Source: Streptomyces fradiae ATCC 10745 = DSM 40063 (GTDB taxonomy: Bacteria; Actinomycetota; Actinomycetes; Streptomycetales; Streptomycetaceae). Taken from it: 64,000 nt of DNA. Shown in pieces: positions 33,091-42,319 of the stretch (position 1 is the first letter of the stretch; every line of letters begins with the position of its first letter). A model generated the notes under the pieces. The model did not search any database. It was not told where the DNA came from and saw only the letters and a program-made list of their open reading frames with translations. The stretch covers positions 5,000,501 to 5,064,500 of the forward strand of contig NZ_CP023696.1 in the NCBI RefSeq assembly GCF_008704425.1, given 5' to 3'. The position numbers and the translations under genes are program-made.

Positions 33091-33531
33091 TCACGCGCTC
33101 CGGTCGGTGGTCCGCGGCCGGGGGGCGAGCTTCTCCGTGAAGCGGGCGCGGTTGATGACCGCCCGGGTGTGGCGCCCGCTGAGGACGGTGGCGGCCGCGT
33201 CGCGTGCGACGACGTCGAAGACGAGCTTGCGGCCCTCCACCCCGGTCAGGGTCGCCGAGACGGTCACCTCCTCGCCGACCGGGGTCGGTGCGAGGTGGGC
33301 CGAGTCGTGCGCGAGCCCCACCGTCATGTCCTGGTCGGTGACGGCCGGGTCGATCACCTTCATCGCGGCGATCTCGCTCAGCCACAGGAGGACCGGCGTG
33401 GCGAGGACGGGCAGGTCGTTGCCCCAGTTGGTGGCCGCGTCCTTGTCGGTGACCCGGTGGACGACGTCGGCGCTCCTGCCGATCAGGGAGGCGAGGTCGG
33501 TGGCGCCGGTCTGGGCGGGCGTGCTGGTCAT
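33091..33531 (-). CDS. FlK-type hotdog thioesterase
   Basis: 146 residues, single hotdog domain. Aligned by eye to the fluoroacetyl-CoA thioesterase FlK, the triad residues are kept with the same spacing: Thr45, Glu53 and His79 here against Thr42, Glu50 and His76 (from memory) in FlK. The following 'PTPVGEEVTVSATL' and 'VEGRKLVFDVVARD' also match. It should hydrolyse a small or activated acyl-CoA. As the last gene of the cluster it may release the product or protect the host from a toxic acyl-CoA. Start ATG with GAGGGA upstream. Confidence 0.85.
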   Translation of the reverse strand: MTSTPAQTGATDLASLIGRSADVVHRVTDKDAATNWGNDLPVLATPVLLWLSEIAAMKVIDPAVTDQDMTVGLAHDSAHLAPTPVGEEVTVSATLTGVEGRKLVFDVVARDAAATVLSGRHTRAVINRARFTEKLAPRPRTTDRSA

Positions 33532-33644
33532 GGTGTCCCTCGCTGTCGGGGTTCGGGGTTCGCAGTTCGAGGCGCTGAGTGAGGTGTCGGGCGCGGTGCC
33601 GGCGTGGGGGCGCGGCGCGGTGCGCGCGATGTGGTGATCGTCCG

Positions 33645-34967
33645 TCAGGCCGTGTGCGCCGAGGCGTCGGTGGCCGGCCGGGTGTACACGGTCATGGGGA
33701 TCGCCGCCGCGCAGACGACGCAGCCGGCGAGCACCAGGACCGGACGGGGGCCGAAGTGGCTGCCGATGACACCGGCCAGGGCGGAGCCCACCGGCAGGCA
33801 GCCGAAGGCGATCAGCCGGTACGCCGACGTGACCCGGCCCAGGAGGTGCTGCGGGACCGTGCGCTGCCGGTACGACACGGTGACGACGTTGATCAGGATG
33901 AGCAGACCGGTGAGACCCAGTCCGACGCCGAGCACGGCCACCGTGGGGCGCAGTCCCGGCAGGAGGAAGCCGGCGGCCATCCCCGCGAGCCCCAGCGCCA
34001 TGCTGGGGCGCGCCCCCAGGCGGCCGATGGCGGTGGCGGACAGCAGCCCGACGACGAGGCCGCTGACGCCCGCGACCATCAGCAGGGACCCGTACGACGC
34101 GCTGCTCAGCCCCAACGGGCCGGGGGGCAGGGCCAGTACGGGCAGCGCGGCGTAGACCGCGGCCCAGGCGAGGTTCAGGGCGCCCACGCCCAGGGCGTAG
34201 ACGAACAGGGTGCGGTTGCCGACGAGGAAGCGCAGTCCGGTGCGGATGTCGGCGATGATGCCGGGCCGCCCGGCAGGGGAGGTGTCGCCCCCGGCCCCTG
34301 GGGCCCCCGGAGACCCCGGAGCGCCCGGAGCCCCCGGAGCGCCCGGGGCGTCCGGGGCGGTCTTCCCGGAGGCGGGCAGGGCCAGGAGTGCCAGGACGGT
34401 GGCGAGGTAGAGCAGGGCGGTGGCGCCGAAGGCCAGACCGGCGGACAGACCGAGCAGGATGCCGCCGAGGGGCGGGCCGGCCATCTGGTTGGTGGTGATC
34501 TCGGCGGCCTGGAGCCGCGAGTTGGCCCGTTCCAGCTGGTCCGGCGCGACCAGGCCGGGGGTCGTGGTGTGGAACGCCGTGTCGAAGATCGTCTCCCCGA
34601 TGCCGAGGAGGAACGCGGCCGTGGCGAGTACGGCGATGTCCGCCCGGCCGAGCGCCAGTAAGAGCGCCGTGGTGCCGAGGACGACGACGCGCCCGCTGTT
34701 CACGATCCGCATGAGCCGGCGCTCGTCGCACCGGTCGACGAGGAGGCCGGAGAAGAGCGCGAAGACCAGCCACGGGGCCCGCGACATGGCCGCGACCAGG
34801 GCCACCCCGCCGGCACCGCCGCCGAGGTGGACGGCGGTGACGGGCAGGGCGACCTGGTAGATGCCGTCGGCCAGGTTCGAGCCCGCGCACGCGTGCCAGA
34901 GCCAGACGAAGGGGCGTCCGAGGGGGGTGGGCGGCCGGGTGTCGGACGCCACGGGGGTAGCGGTCAT
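33645..34967 (-). CDS. MFS transporter of the biosynthetic cluster
   Basis: 440 residues with about 12 membrane segments ('TFLWHACAGSNLADGIYQVALPVTA'-like start; 'DRCDERRLMRIVNSGRVVVL' loop). A flexible linker of repeated Gly-Ala-Pro lies between the halves. Similar to drug-efflux MFS proteins and probably exports the cluster product or gives self-resistance. Codon 103 (34659-34661 on the plus strand reads TAA) is a TTA leucine codon, so translation depends on the bldA tRNA. ATG with GAGG five bases upstream. Confidence 0.9.
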   Translation of the reverse strand: MTATPVASDTRPPTPLGRPFVWLWHACAGSNLADGIYQVALPVTAVHLGGGAGGVALVAAMSRAPWLVFALFSGLLVDRCDERRLMRIVNSGRVVVLGTTALLLALGRADIAVLATAAFLLGIGETIFDTAFHTTTPGLVAPDQLERANSRLQAAEITTNQMAGPPLGGILLGLSAGLAFGATALLYLATVLALLALPASGKTAPDAPGAPGAPGAPGSPGAPGAGGDTSPAGRPGIIADIRTGLRFLVGNRTLFVYALGVGALNLAWAAVYAALPVLALPPGPLGLSSASYGSLLMVAGVSGLVVGLLSATAIGRLGARPSMALGLAGMAAGFLLPGLRPTVAVLGVGLGLTGLLILINVVTVSYRQRTVPQHLLGRVTSAYRLIAFGCLPVGSALAGVIGSHFGPRPVLVLAGCVVCAAAIPMTVYTRPATDASAHTA

Positions 34968-35014
34968 GAGGTCCTCGTTCGGTTCGCGTACGCGGGTGCG
35001 GGGGTGAACCGCCG

Positions 35015-36217
35015 TCAGCCCCTGTGGTGCGCCAACATCTGGTTGAGGATGTTCTTGCGCTGCATCTCGGTGGTTCCCCCGGCGATAAGGGTGCCCAGGG
35101 CGTCCTGGACGATGCGGGTCAACGGGCCGCGCTCGTAACCGGCGTGGCCGTGCAGGCGCATCAGGTTCTGCGCGGCCTCGACCAGCCCCTCGGACCCAGT
35201 CAGCTTCGCAACCGAACAGCGCAGGGACGCCTCCGGGTCGCCGGCGACCAGCGCCTCGATGCCGGCCATCGCCGTCGCCCGGGCGACCTCGATGGTGATG
35301 CGGATGTCGGTGAGGCGCCCCTGGACGTACTGGTGCTCCAGGATCGGCTGGCCGAACGCCTCGCGCCGCCACGTGAAGGAGATCACCTCGTCGAGGCGCG
35401 GCTCCAGGAACGCCGCGGCGACGAGACCGTAGAGGGCGCGGTCGAAGCTGATGATGTCGTACAGGGTGCGCAGCCCCTCGCCGGGCGCGCCCAGCACGGC
35501 GCCCTCCGGCAGCGCGACGTCCTCCAGGTGGATGGCGCCCGTGGGGCTGGTCCGCAGTCCGAGGAGCTCCTCGGCCGGGCCGCGCCGGACGCCCGGGCTG
35601 TGCAGGTTCACCAGGAACAGGGTGATGTCGCGGCGGCCGAGCTCGGGTACCCGGCCGAGGATGAGCGCCCGGTCGGCGACGGGCGCGTTCGTGATGTGGT
35701 CCTTCAAGCCGGTCAGGCTCCACCCCTCGGGGGTGCGCACGGCGGTGGTCCGCGTGCGGGCCACGTCGGACCCGCCGTGCGGCTCGGTGAGGGCGGTCGC
35801 GCCGACGGCACCCTTCATCAGGGACGGCAGGACCGTCCGGTGGTGGTACTCGCCGCCGTGCTCGACCAGGGCGCGCACCAGGCCGGCGTGGGCGATCAGG
35901 GAGAGGACGAAGCCGAGGTCGTCGCCCTCGCGGGCGATGTCGGCGATGCGCTCGGCCAGGTCACGCCACGTGCCCCCGACACCGCCGAGGTGCTCGGGGA
36001 CGCCGACGCGCCACAGACCGCGGTCCGCCAGGCGCTGCCAGGACAGGCGGTCGAGGATCTCGGCCCGGTAGGCGCCGTCGGCGCGGGGGGCGATGTGCGT
36101 GCGGGCGAACTCGGCGAAGCCCGGGTCGTGCGGGAGCTCCCCCCGCCCGCCCCGGGGCTCCTCCAGGTGGGGGAGCGGGCCGGCGGGGGTGGACGAGGTG
36201 ATGACGGGTGCGGTCAC
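35015..36217 (-). CDS. Acyl-CoA dehydrogenase-like flavoprotein, catalytic base not conserved
   Basis: 400 residues, full ACAD fold: 'GATALTEPHGGSDVARTRTTA' and 'LTGLKDHITNAPVADRALI' bind FAD, 'RLHGHAGYERGPLTRIVQDA' and 'GGTTEMQRKNILNQML' are near the C terminus. The catalytic Glu of medium-chain ACADs (just before 'GT..Q') is Gly here, and the alternative position used by isovaleryl-CoA dehydrogenase appears as Asp in 'SFDRALYG'. It may therefore act on an unusual acyl-CoA/ACP or as an oxygenase, as in some natural-product pathways. GTG start. Confidence 0.87.
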   Translation of the reverse strand: MTAPVITSSTPAGPLPHLEEPRGGRGELPHDPGFAEFARTHIAPRADGAYRAEILDRLSWQRLADRGLWRVGVPEHLGGVGGTWRDLAERIADIAREGDDLGFVLSLIAHAGLVRALVEHGGEYHHRTVLPSLMKGAVGATALTEPHGGSDVARTRTTAVRTPEGWSLTGLKDHITNAPVADRALILGRVPELGRRDITLFLVNLHSPGVRRGPAEELLGLRTSPTGAIHLEDVALPEGAVLGAPGEGLRTLYDIISFDRALYGLVAAAFLEPRLDEVISFTWRREAFGQPILEHQYVQGRLTDIRITIEVARATAMAGIEALVAGDPEASLRCSVAKLTGSEGLVEAAQNLMRLHGHAGYERGPLTRIVQDALGTLIAGGTTEMQRKNILNQMLAHHRG

Positions 36218-36451
36218 GTGAGGGTTCTCCTGGCTCTCGGACGGGGTGGCTGGACGGGGTTACCGGTGCCGGCGCGCAGGCGCGGGGCACCGCGTGGGCG
36301 GGTCGGCGGGGGCGTGCATGGCGTGGGTGGCGTACGTGGCCACGGGTGAAGTGCGCGCCCTGCGTGCCGGGGTCGGGCGGTCGCGGGGACGTGCGCGGGG
36401 CCGGGGCGGGCCGGCCGCCGGCGGCGGCGCAGCGGGACGGGGAAGAGGCGG

Positions 36452-37435
36452 TCAGTACCAGCGCAGGACGAGCGCACCCGCCGTCATGCCCCCGCCCACT
36501 GCGGCCAAGACGACGACGTCACCGCGCCGGATGCGGCCCGCGGCGTGCGCCTCGGCCAGGGTGATGGGCACCGAGGCGGCGGCGGTGTTGCCGTAGCGCT
36601 CGACGGTGGTCGGGATCCGGTCCAGCGGGATGCCGGCCCGGTTGGCGCACTCCTCGATCAGCCGGGCGTTGGCCTGGTGGGTGACGAGGAGGTCCACGTC
36701 GCCGACGTCGAGTCCGGCCGAGGCGAGCGCGCCCTTGACGACGCGGGGGACGGCCTGGGTGGCGAAGTTCCACACCCGGCGCCCGTCCATGTGGAAGTAG
36801 TGCCGCCGCTCCCGCACGGTGCGCGCGTCCGCGGGCTCGGTGGCGCCTCCCGCCGGGACGCCGACCACGTCCAGCTGGGCGCTGTCGGCGATCAGGTCGC
36901 AGCCGAGGACGCCGTAGCCGTCGGGCACGTGCCCGAGGACGGCGGCGCCGGCGCCGTCACCGAAGAAGACGCAGGTGCCGCGGTCCTCGTAGTCGAGGAT
37001 CCGGCTGTACGTCTCGCAGCCGACGACCATGACGCGGCGGTGCTGGGGGAAGCTCCCCATCAACCCGGCGGCGGTGGCGGCCGCGTAGATGAAGCCGCTG
37101 CACACCGCGCCGACGTCGAAGGCCGGCACCTGGGTCAGCCCCAGCTTGGCGTGGATGTGGCAGGCGGTGGACGGCTGGATCCGGTCGGGCGAACTGGTGG
37201 CGACGACCAGCGCGTCCACCTGGTCCACCGTGAGGCCGCCGTTGTGGAGGGCGGCCACCGCCGCCCGGTGCCCCAGGTCGGAGGTCGTCTCGTCCGGCCG
37301 GGCGCGGCGGCGCTGCCGGATGCCGGTGCGGGAGGTCACCCAGGCGTCGGAGGTGTCCACCGTCCGGGCGAGGTCGTCGTTGGTGACGATGTGGTCGGGC
37401 AGGTACGAGCCGGTGGCGAGGATGCCGATGGCCAT
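36452..37435 (-). CDS. 3-oxoacyl-ACP synthase III (FabH-like)
   Basis: 327 residues. Cys112 in 'VGAVCSGFIYA', His in 'VTHQANARLIEE' and Asn in 'YGNTAAASVP' form the complete FabH triad. The enzyme condenses an acyl-CoA starter with malonyl-ACP. In this cluster it probably makes a short beta-keto intermediate rather than initiating general fatty acid synthesis. AAGGAG eight bases before the ATG. The 234-bp gap to the dehydrogenase holds nothing recognisable. Confidence 0.93.
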   Translation of the reverse strand: MAIGILATGSYLPDHIVTNDDLARTVDTSDAWVTSRTGIRQRRRARPDETTSDLGHRAAVAALHNGGLTVDQVDALVVATSSPDRIQPSTACHIHAKLGLTQVPAFDVGAVCSGFIYAAATAAGLMGSFPQHRRVMVVGCETYSRILDYEDRGTCVFFGDGAGAAVLGHVPDGYGVLGCDLIADSAQLDVVGVPAGGATEPADARTVRERRHYFHMDGRRVWNFATQAVPRVVKGALASAGLDVGDVDLLVTHQANARLIEECANRAGIPLDRIPTTVERYGNTAAASVPITLAEAHAAGRIRRGDVVVLAAVGGGMTAGALVLRWY

Positions 37436-37452
37436 CGGTCTGCTCCTTGGGG

Positions 37453-38790
37453 TCAGGCTGCCTGTCGACGGCGGGCGGCGAGCACGTCGTCATAGGCGGC
37501 GGTGAAGCGTTCCAGCACCTCGTCTACCTGGCCGGGCGTGATGATCAGTGGCGGCGCGAAGACGACGGTGTCGCCCATGGCCCGCAGCAGCAGACCGCGC
37601 TGCTTCGCCACCTCCAGGACCTCCTGGCCCAGCCGTCCGGGCTCCGCGTCGGCCTGCTCCGGGTCGAACTGCACCCCGCCGAGCAGGCCGTAGTGCCGCA
37701 CGTCGCGGACCAGTTCGGCCCCGCGGAACTTCTCCAGCCCCCGTGCCAGGTGGGGGGCCACCTCGCACACGTGACCGGGGATGTCCCGTTCGCGCACGAT
37801 GGCCAGGGTCTCGCGGGCCACGGCGGCGGCCACCGGGTGGCCCGAGTAGGTGAAGCCGTGCCCGAAGGTGCCGATCTGCCGGCTCCCCTCGGCCAGGACC
37901 TCGCTGACCCGCTCGCCGACCAGGGTGGCGGAGACGGGCAGGTAGGAGGAGGACAGGCCCTTGGCGCTGGTGATGATGTCGGGGCGCAGCCCCAGGGCCG
38001 TGGTGGCGAACATCTGCCCGGTGCGGCCGTAGCCGGTGATGACCTCGTCGGCGATGAACAGGATGCCGTGGCGGTCGAGGACTTCCTGGATCCGGGCGAA
38101 GTACCCGGCCGGGGGGATGATGAGCCCGCCGGCGCCGAGGATCGGCTCGGAGATGAAGGCGGCGACCGTCTCGGGCCCCGTCTCCAGGACGAGGTTCTCG
38201 AAGTCCCGCACGAGCCAGTCGACCTGCTCCTCCTCGCTCATGCCGCGCGAGGCCGGGTGCAGCGGGTCGGGGCAGTGGGCCGAGAGGAAGTCGTCGCCGG
38301 CGAGCCCGAAGCCGTGGTGGATGTGGGGCAGCCCGGTGGCCGAGCCGGCGGCCAGGGTGGTGCCGTGGTACCCGCAGTGGTGCGAGATGACCTTGCGGCG
38401 CTCCGGCCGGCCCTGGGCCCAGTGGTAGTAGCGGGCGAACTTGATGGCGCTGTCGTTCGCGTCGGACCCGGAATTGCCGAAGAAGACCCGGCCCATCGGT
38501 ATCGGAGAGATCTCCGCGATGTCGGCTGCCAGGGCGAGCGCGACGTCGTTGGTGCGGTGGTTGAACGAACCGTAGAACGGCAACCGGTTCATCTGCTCCG
38601 TGGCCGCCCGCACCAGGCGGGGTTCGCTGTAGCCGAGGGTCACGCTCCACAGGCCGGCGACGCCGTCGACGTACCAGCGGCCCTCGGCGTCACGGACCTC
38701 GATGCCGGAGCCCTCGGTGATGACGTGCGGTGGCGTGTCCAGGTAGAGGGGGGTGTGGGGTTCGAGCATGCGGGTGGGTGCAGTGGACAT
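37453..38790 (-). CDS. Class III PLP aminotransferase of the cluster
   Basis: 445 residues. 'FFGNSGSDANDSAIKFARY', 'ADEVITGYGRTGQMF' and 'DIITSAKGLSSSYLPVSATLV' show PLP binding and the catalytic Lys. Class III enzymes act on omega- or beta-amino groups, so it could aminate the beta-keto product of the FabH-like enzyme. It shows only family-level likeness to the two catabolic aminotransferases in the window. It ends 17 bases before the ketosynthase start, in the same operon. Confidence 0.9.
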   Translation of the reverse strand: MSTAPTRMLEPHTPLYLDTPPHVITEGSGIEVRDAEGRWYVDGVAGLWSVTLGYSEPRLVRAATEQMNRLPFYGSFNHRTNDVALALAADIAEISPIPMGRVFFGNSGSDANDSAIKFARYYHWAQGRPERRKVISHHCGYHGTTLAAGSATGLPHIHHGFGLAGDDFLSAHCPDPLHPASRGMSEEEQVDWLVRDFENLVLETGPETVAAFISEPILGAGGLIIPPAGYFARIQEVLDRHGILFIADEVITGYGRTGQMFATTALGLRPDIITSAKGLSSSYLPVSATLVGERVSEVLAEGSRQIGTFGHGFTYSGHPVAAAVARETLAIVRERDIPGHVCEVAPHLARGLEKFRGAELVRDVRHYGLLGGVQFDPEQADAEPGRLGQEVLEVAKQRGLLLRAMGDTVVFAPPLIITPGQVDEVLERFTAAYDDVLAARRRQAA

Positions 38791-38820
38791 GGTGGCTTCT
38801 TCCCGTGCGCGGGGCGGGGC

Positions 38821-39558
38821 TCAGCGGCCGCCGCCCACCTCGAGGACGGACCCGGTGATATAGGAGGCGGCCGGGGAGAGCAGGAAGACCACGGCTTCCG
38901 CGACCTCCTCCGGGGTGCCGATGCGACCCATGGGCACGGTCGCCTTGAGGCGTTCGGGGCGGTCCGGGACCCCGTTGGCCTGGTGCAGTCCTGTGTGGAT
39001 CAACCCGGGGGCGACGGCGTTGATCCGTACGCCGTCGGCCGCCGCCTCCTGGGCGGCGCCCCAGGTGTGGGCGTTCACGGCGGCCTTCAGGGCGGCGTAG
39101 TGGACCCATTCGCCCCCACCGCCGGTACGGGCGCCGGTGGAGGAGATGTTGACGACGCAGCCCCCGGGGCCGCCGCGGCTGAGGGCCATCGCCCGCAGCG
39201 CCTCCCGCGTGCACAGCACCACGCTGCGCAGTACGGCGCGGTAGGCGGTGTCGAGCCGGGCGACGTCCAGGTCGATCACCCGACCCAGACCGCCGGTCAC
39301 CCCGGCGTTGTTGACGACGGCGCTGAGCGGGCCGAGCTTGTCCGTGGCGGTCGCGAAGAGCCGCACCACCTCGCCCTCCTCGGTGACGTCGGCCTGGAGG
39401 GCCAGTGCCTCGACACCCGCCTCCCGCACGTCCCGTACGACCTGTTCGGCGCCGGCGGCGCTGGTCCGGTAGTTGACGCACACCGGTCGTCCCAGCGCCG
39501 CCGCGCGGCGGGCGATGGCGGCACCGATGCCCTGGCCACCGCCGGTGACGATGATCAT
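38821..39558 (-). CDS. Short-chain dehydrogenase/reductase of the cluster
   Basis: 245 residues. 'IIVTGGGQGIGAAIARR' (cofactor loop), 'VVNNAGVT', catalytic Ser in 'NISSTGART' and the YxxxK pair in 'HYAALKAAVNAH'. Ends with 'SPAASYITGSVLEVGGGR'. The Arg in the cofactor region favours NADP, so it may be a ketoreductase. Four bases separate it from the oxygenase stop, so the genes are co-transcribed. Confidence 0.92.
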   Translation of the reverse strand: MIIVTGGGQGIGAAIARRAAALGRPVCVNYRTSAAGAEQVVRDVREAGVEALALQADVTEEGEVVRLFATATDKLGPLSAVVNNAGVTGGLGRVIDLDVARLDTAYRAVLRSVVLCTREALRAMALSRGGPGGCVVNISSTGARTGGGGEWVHYAALKAAVNAHTWGAAQEAAADGVRINAVAPGLIHTGLHQANGVPDRPERLKATVPMGRIGTPEEVAEAVVFLLSPAASYITGSVLEVGGGR

Positions 39559-39562
39559 GCGG

Positions 39563-40561
39563 TCAGCCGTTGACGACGCCGTAGCGGTCGCCGAGGAAGA
39601 ACTCCTCGAACGCCTGACGGGTGTAGACGTTGTGAGTCTTCAGCAGCCAGCGCTGCTTGAGCCCCTCGACGTCGTGGATCGCGTGCACCTCACGCCCGTG
39701 GATCACGTGCCGGTTGGAGAAGGTGACCGAGTCGCCCGGCTTGGACACGCGCATCCGCTTGCGGGAGTGCAGCGCGGCGACGAAGCGGCCCAGGACCTGC
39801 TGCGCCTCCTCGTCCAGCCCGCGCGTGCGCCCCTCGAAGACCCGCGCGCCCTCGTCGCCGTTGAGGACGGCGTGGTCCTCGGCCCGCCGGCCCTCCAGGA
39901 GGTTGCCCTCCCGGGTCGACACGTCGTCGAAGGGCGTGTGGAAGCGCCGCTGCGCCAGGATCTCGCGGTCCCCGTCGCTGAGCTCCTCCAGGGCGTGGGC
40001 CGTGACCGTGAACGTGGAGTACACCTCGTTCGTCGGGGTGTCCCGGAGCGTCAGCGTGTTGACGAAGTCGGGGCTGACGAAGTGGTTGGTGAAGTCGCGG
40101 TGGAACTTCAGCGTGCCGAGGGTCTTCTGCGACTGGGTGTCGAACATGGACTCCTTGGGGTAGATGTCGTGGAAGAAGTCACCGCCGTTCACGCTGAGGT
40201 GGCCGATGATCTCGGTGCCCGTGAGGACGGCGTAGGCGGCCAAGAACCCCTCGGCCACGAACGTCTTCTTCAGGCGGTACTTCTCCTGTACGGGGTCGGT
40301 CGAGCCGAACCTCGGCAGGTCGAGGTCGATGGGCGCGTTGCCGATCACGACGAGCGGGCGCTCGGCGAAGTCACGCAGCATCGACATCTCGCAGAAGTCC
40401 GTGAACCTGCTGCCGAGCCGCTGGTCACGGTGGAGCCGGGTCATGTCGGAGATGTAGGAGTCGAAGTCGCTGTAGGGGCTGGTGGCGATGTCGGTGAGCA
40501 CCGCCCGCAGCGCGTCCCGCTCGGCGTCGGTGAAGACGAAGTCGTACTTGATCTGCTGCAT
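39563..40561 (-). CDS. Fe(II)/2-oxoglutarate oxygenase, clavaminate synthase-like
   Basis: 332 residues. The metal triad is His154-Arg-Asp156 ('LKFHRDFTNHF') and His288 ('HVIHGREV'), with Arg304 ('KQRWLLKTH') for 2-oxoglutarate. This fits the TauD/clavaminate synthase/arginine-hydroxylase group, which hydroxylate free or carrier-bound amino acids. Probably hydroxylates an amino-acid building block of the cluster. ATG at 40561 with GGAAGGA seven bases upstream; first gene of the seven-gene minus-strand run down to 33091. Confidence 0.9.
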   Translation of the reverse strand: MQQIKYDFVFTDAERDALRAVLTDIATSPYSDFDSYISDMTRLHRDQRLGSRFTDFCEMSMLRDFAERPLVVIGNAPIDLDLPRFGSTDPVQEKYRLKKTFVAEGFLAAYAVLTGTEIIGHLSVNGGDFFHDIYPKESMFDTQSQKTLGTLKFHRDFTNHFVSPDFVNTLTLRDTPTNEVYSTFTVTAHALEELSDGDREILAQRRFHTPFDDVSTREGNLLEGRRAEDHAVLNGDEGARVFEGRTRGLDEEAQQVLGRFVAALHSRKRMRVSKPGDSVTFSNRHVIHGREVHAIHDVEGLKQRWLLKTHNVYTRQAFEEFFLGDRYGVVNG

Positions 40562-41086
40562 GGTGCGTCCTTCCACGAGGGCGTGAGGGTGTACGGCCGT
40601 GGGGCCGTGGATGCGGGATGGGATCAGGGAGCGTGACCGCACCGCCGCCGCGCCCGTACCCGCGCTCGGCGGGCCGGACGGACAGGGGAGGGCGCGGTGG
40701 GGTTCGGCCGCGAGGCGTCCCCGGGGCGCCGGCGGTCGCGGCCGCGCGGGGACGCCGCTCGGACCGGCCGGGATGACGAGGGTCGTACCCGGCCGGATGG
40801 TGGCGGCGCGCGGTGACGGGGGTGGGCGGGGGGGGTGAACCGGCCGACCGTGGGCATCGGCCGGTCGTGGGCACCTGGCGGACCGGCGCGCACCGGTGGG
40901 CCGACACCGGCCGGCCGCGGGAGCCCGGCCGGGCACGGACGGCGGGCCGTGCGTCGGGCGTACGGTGCCACGGCCCGTCACGCTGACGGACGTCGGCCGG
41001 TTCGGGCCGTCCGGTGGCTCCTGGCCGCCCGGCGCGGCGCGGGGCTGCCGCGCGGGCCCGCCGTTGGCGACAGCGGTGCGCGAGGG
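40562..41086. other. 525-bp spacer inside the cluster
   Basis: No gene seen. Contains GC-rich imperfect repeats (for example GGCCGACCGTGGGCATC and GGCCGGTCGTGGGCACC near 40851-40880) and a terminator-like hairpin at 40944-40976. It must hold the promoter of the oxygenase-to-thioesterase operon, but no clear boxes were found. Confidence 0.6.
40944..40976 (-). terminator. Possible terminator after the ATP-grasp gene
   Basis: Perfect 8-bp stem, 40944-40951 with 40969-40976, 17-base loop, 110 bases past the ATP-grasp stop. Confidence 0.4.
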
Positions 41087-42316
41087 TCAGTCGGTGATGA
41101 CGGCCGTGTGGGAGTCGAGGACCTCCAGGTCGCGGCGGAGCGTGTCGAAGTCGTCGTTCCAGAGCAGGACGCTCGCCGCGAAGTCGCGGATGTCCTGCGG
41201 GGCGGAGGTCGTCTGACCGACCTCCACGTTCCACTGCCAGTGGTGGTCACTGCGCAGTCGCGCGCGGTCCAGGCGGGAGACGCGCCCCTCGGCCTTGGGG
41301 AAGTACACCCAGGCCGCGTGGGGCCCCTCGGTCCTGCTACCGGGCAGGCCCTCGCCCCGCTGCAGACGGAAGTGCGCCTCCTCGATGTCCAGGCCCCAGC
41401 GGATCCGGCTCGTGGAGGGCACGAGCGCGGCCGGGGCCCGTGCGGCGATCTCCAGGAACACCAGACTGCCGTCGGGCCGTTGGTAGATCTCGTGGTGGTA
41501 GGCGCCGTTGCGGGGCTTGTCCGCCAGGGCGTCGAGGACGCGGCGGTTGAACTCCAGCAGGGACGGCCGGGCCGGGTGGTCGTCCGGGAGGGTGTGGCTC
41601 GCGCACACCCGGCCGTTGACGTACTCGTAGCACGGGTGGAGGTAGGCGTTCGCCTCCGCGTGCACGATTTCGCCGTTCTGGACGGCCGTGTCCACGTGGT
41701 ACAAGGTCCCCCGCAGGAACTCGTCGACCTCGAACCGGCGGGACCCGGCCTCCTCGGCCCACGCGTGGAGCTCCGCGGCGTCGTCCAACCGCCGGGCGCC
41801 CACGCTGCCGGACTCGTCCAGCGGTTTCACGAACATCGGCCAGCCGAGGGCCTCCTCCAGCGCGGCGACGTACCCCTCGGGATCGTCGCGGTGGGCGGCG
41901 GCGTCCCAATCGCGGTGCGCCGGCAGGGCGATGCCGGCGCACCGCAGGGCCTCCTTCATGGCGATCTTGTTCGTGAACGGTGCGAGCCGTGCGGGCTCGT
42001 CACCCGCAAGTCCGAGCCGTGCGCGCACCTCGGCGACGACCCCGAGGGAGTACTCGTCGTGGCACAGCAGGGCCACCTCGTCCCGGTCCGCCCCGGGCAG
42101 GTCGTTCCGCATCTCCTCCACGCACGTCGCGAGGGAGTCGGCGGTGAACTCCTCCAGTACGGCCGTCTTCGAGAAGACGTCGGCGCGGCCCCGCTTGAGG
42201 AGCTTCTGATGCTGTGCCGGGCTGGTGACCAGCCAGGTGCGGCGGTGCGGGCGGCTCAGGAGGGCGGGGTCGATCCGGAAGGAGGCGACGTCCTGCACGA
42301 CGATGTCGGTACGCAC
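41087..42316 (-). CDS. ATP-grasp ligase (amino-acid or peptide ligase type)
   Basis: 409 residues. A biotin-carboxylase-like ATP-grasp core: 'NKIAMKEALRCAGIALP', 'WPMFVKPLDESGSVGARRL' (ATP-binding Lys and Gly loop), 'FEVDEFLRGTLYHVDTA' and 'LVFLEIAARAPAALVP' (metal-binding Glu). The group makes amide bonds from a carboxyl phosphate, as in carnosine synthase or BtrJ/BacD-like ligases. It probably joins the modified amino acid to a second amine. GTG at 42316 lies three bases after the stop of the 52-residue small gene, with GAGGG inside that gene as its ribosome site. Confidence 0.9.
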   Translation of the reverse strand: MRTDIVVQDVASFRIDPALLSRPHRRTWLVTSPAQHQKLLKRGRADVFSKTAVLEEFTADSLATCVEEMRNDLPGADRDEVALLCHDEYSLGVVAEVRARLGLAGDEPARLAPFTNKIAMKEALRCAGIALPAHRDWDAAAHRDDPEGYVAALEEALGWPMFVKPLDESGSVGARRLDDAAELHAWAEEAGSRRFEVDEFLRGTLYHVDTAVQNGEIVHAEANAYLHPCYEYVNGRVCASHTLPDDHPARPSLLEFNRRVLDALADKPRNGAYHHEIYQRPDGSLVFLEIAARAPAALVPSTSRIRWGLDIEEAHFRLQRGEGLPGSRTEGPHAAWVYFPKAEGRVSRLDRARLRSDHHWQWNVEVGQTTSAPQDIRDFAASVLLWNDDFDTLRRDLEVLDSHTAVITD

Positions 42317-42319
42317 GTC

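Noticed and set aside
40562..41086. A gene in the 525-bp cluster spacer
   Set aside because: Open frames there are shadows or low complexity with no ribosome site or motif.
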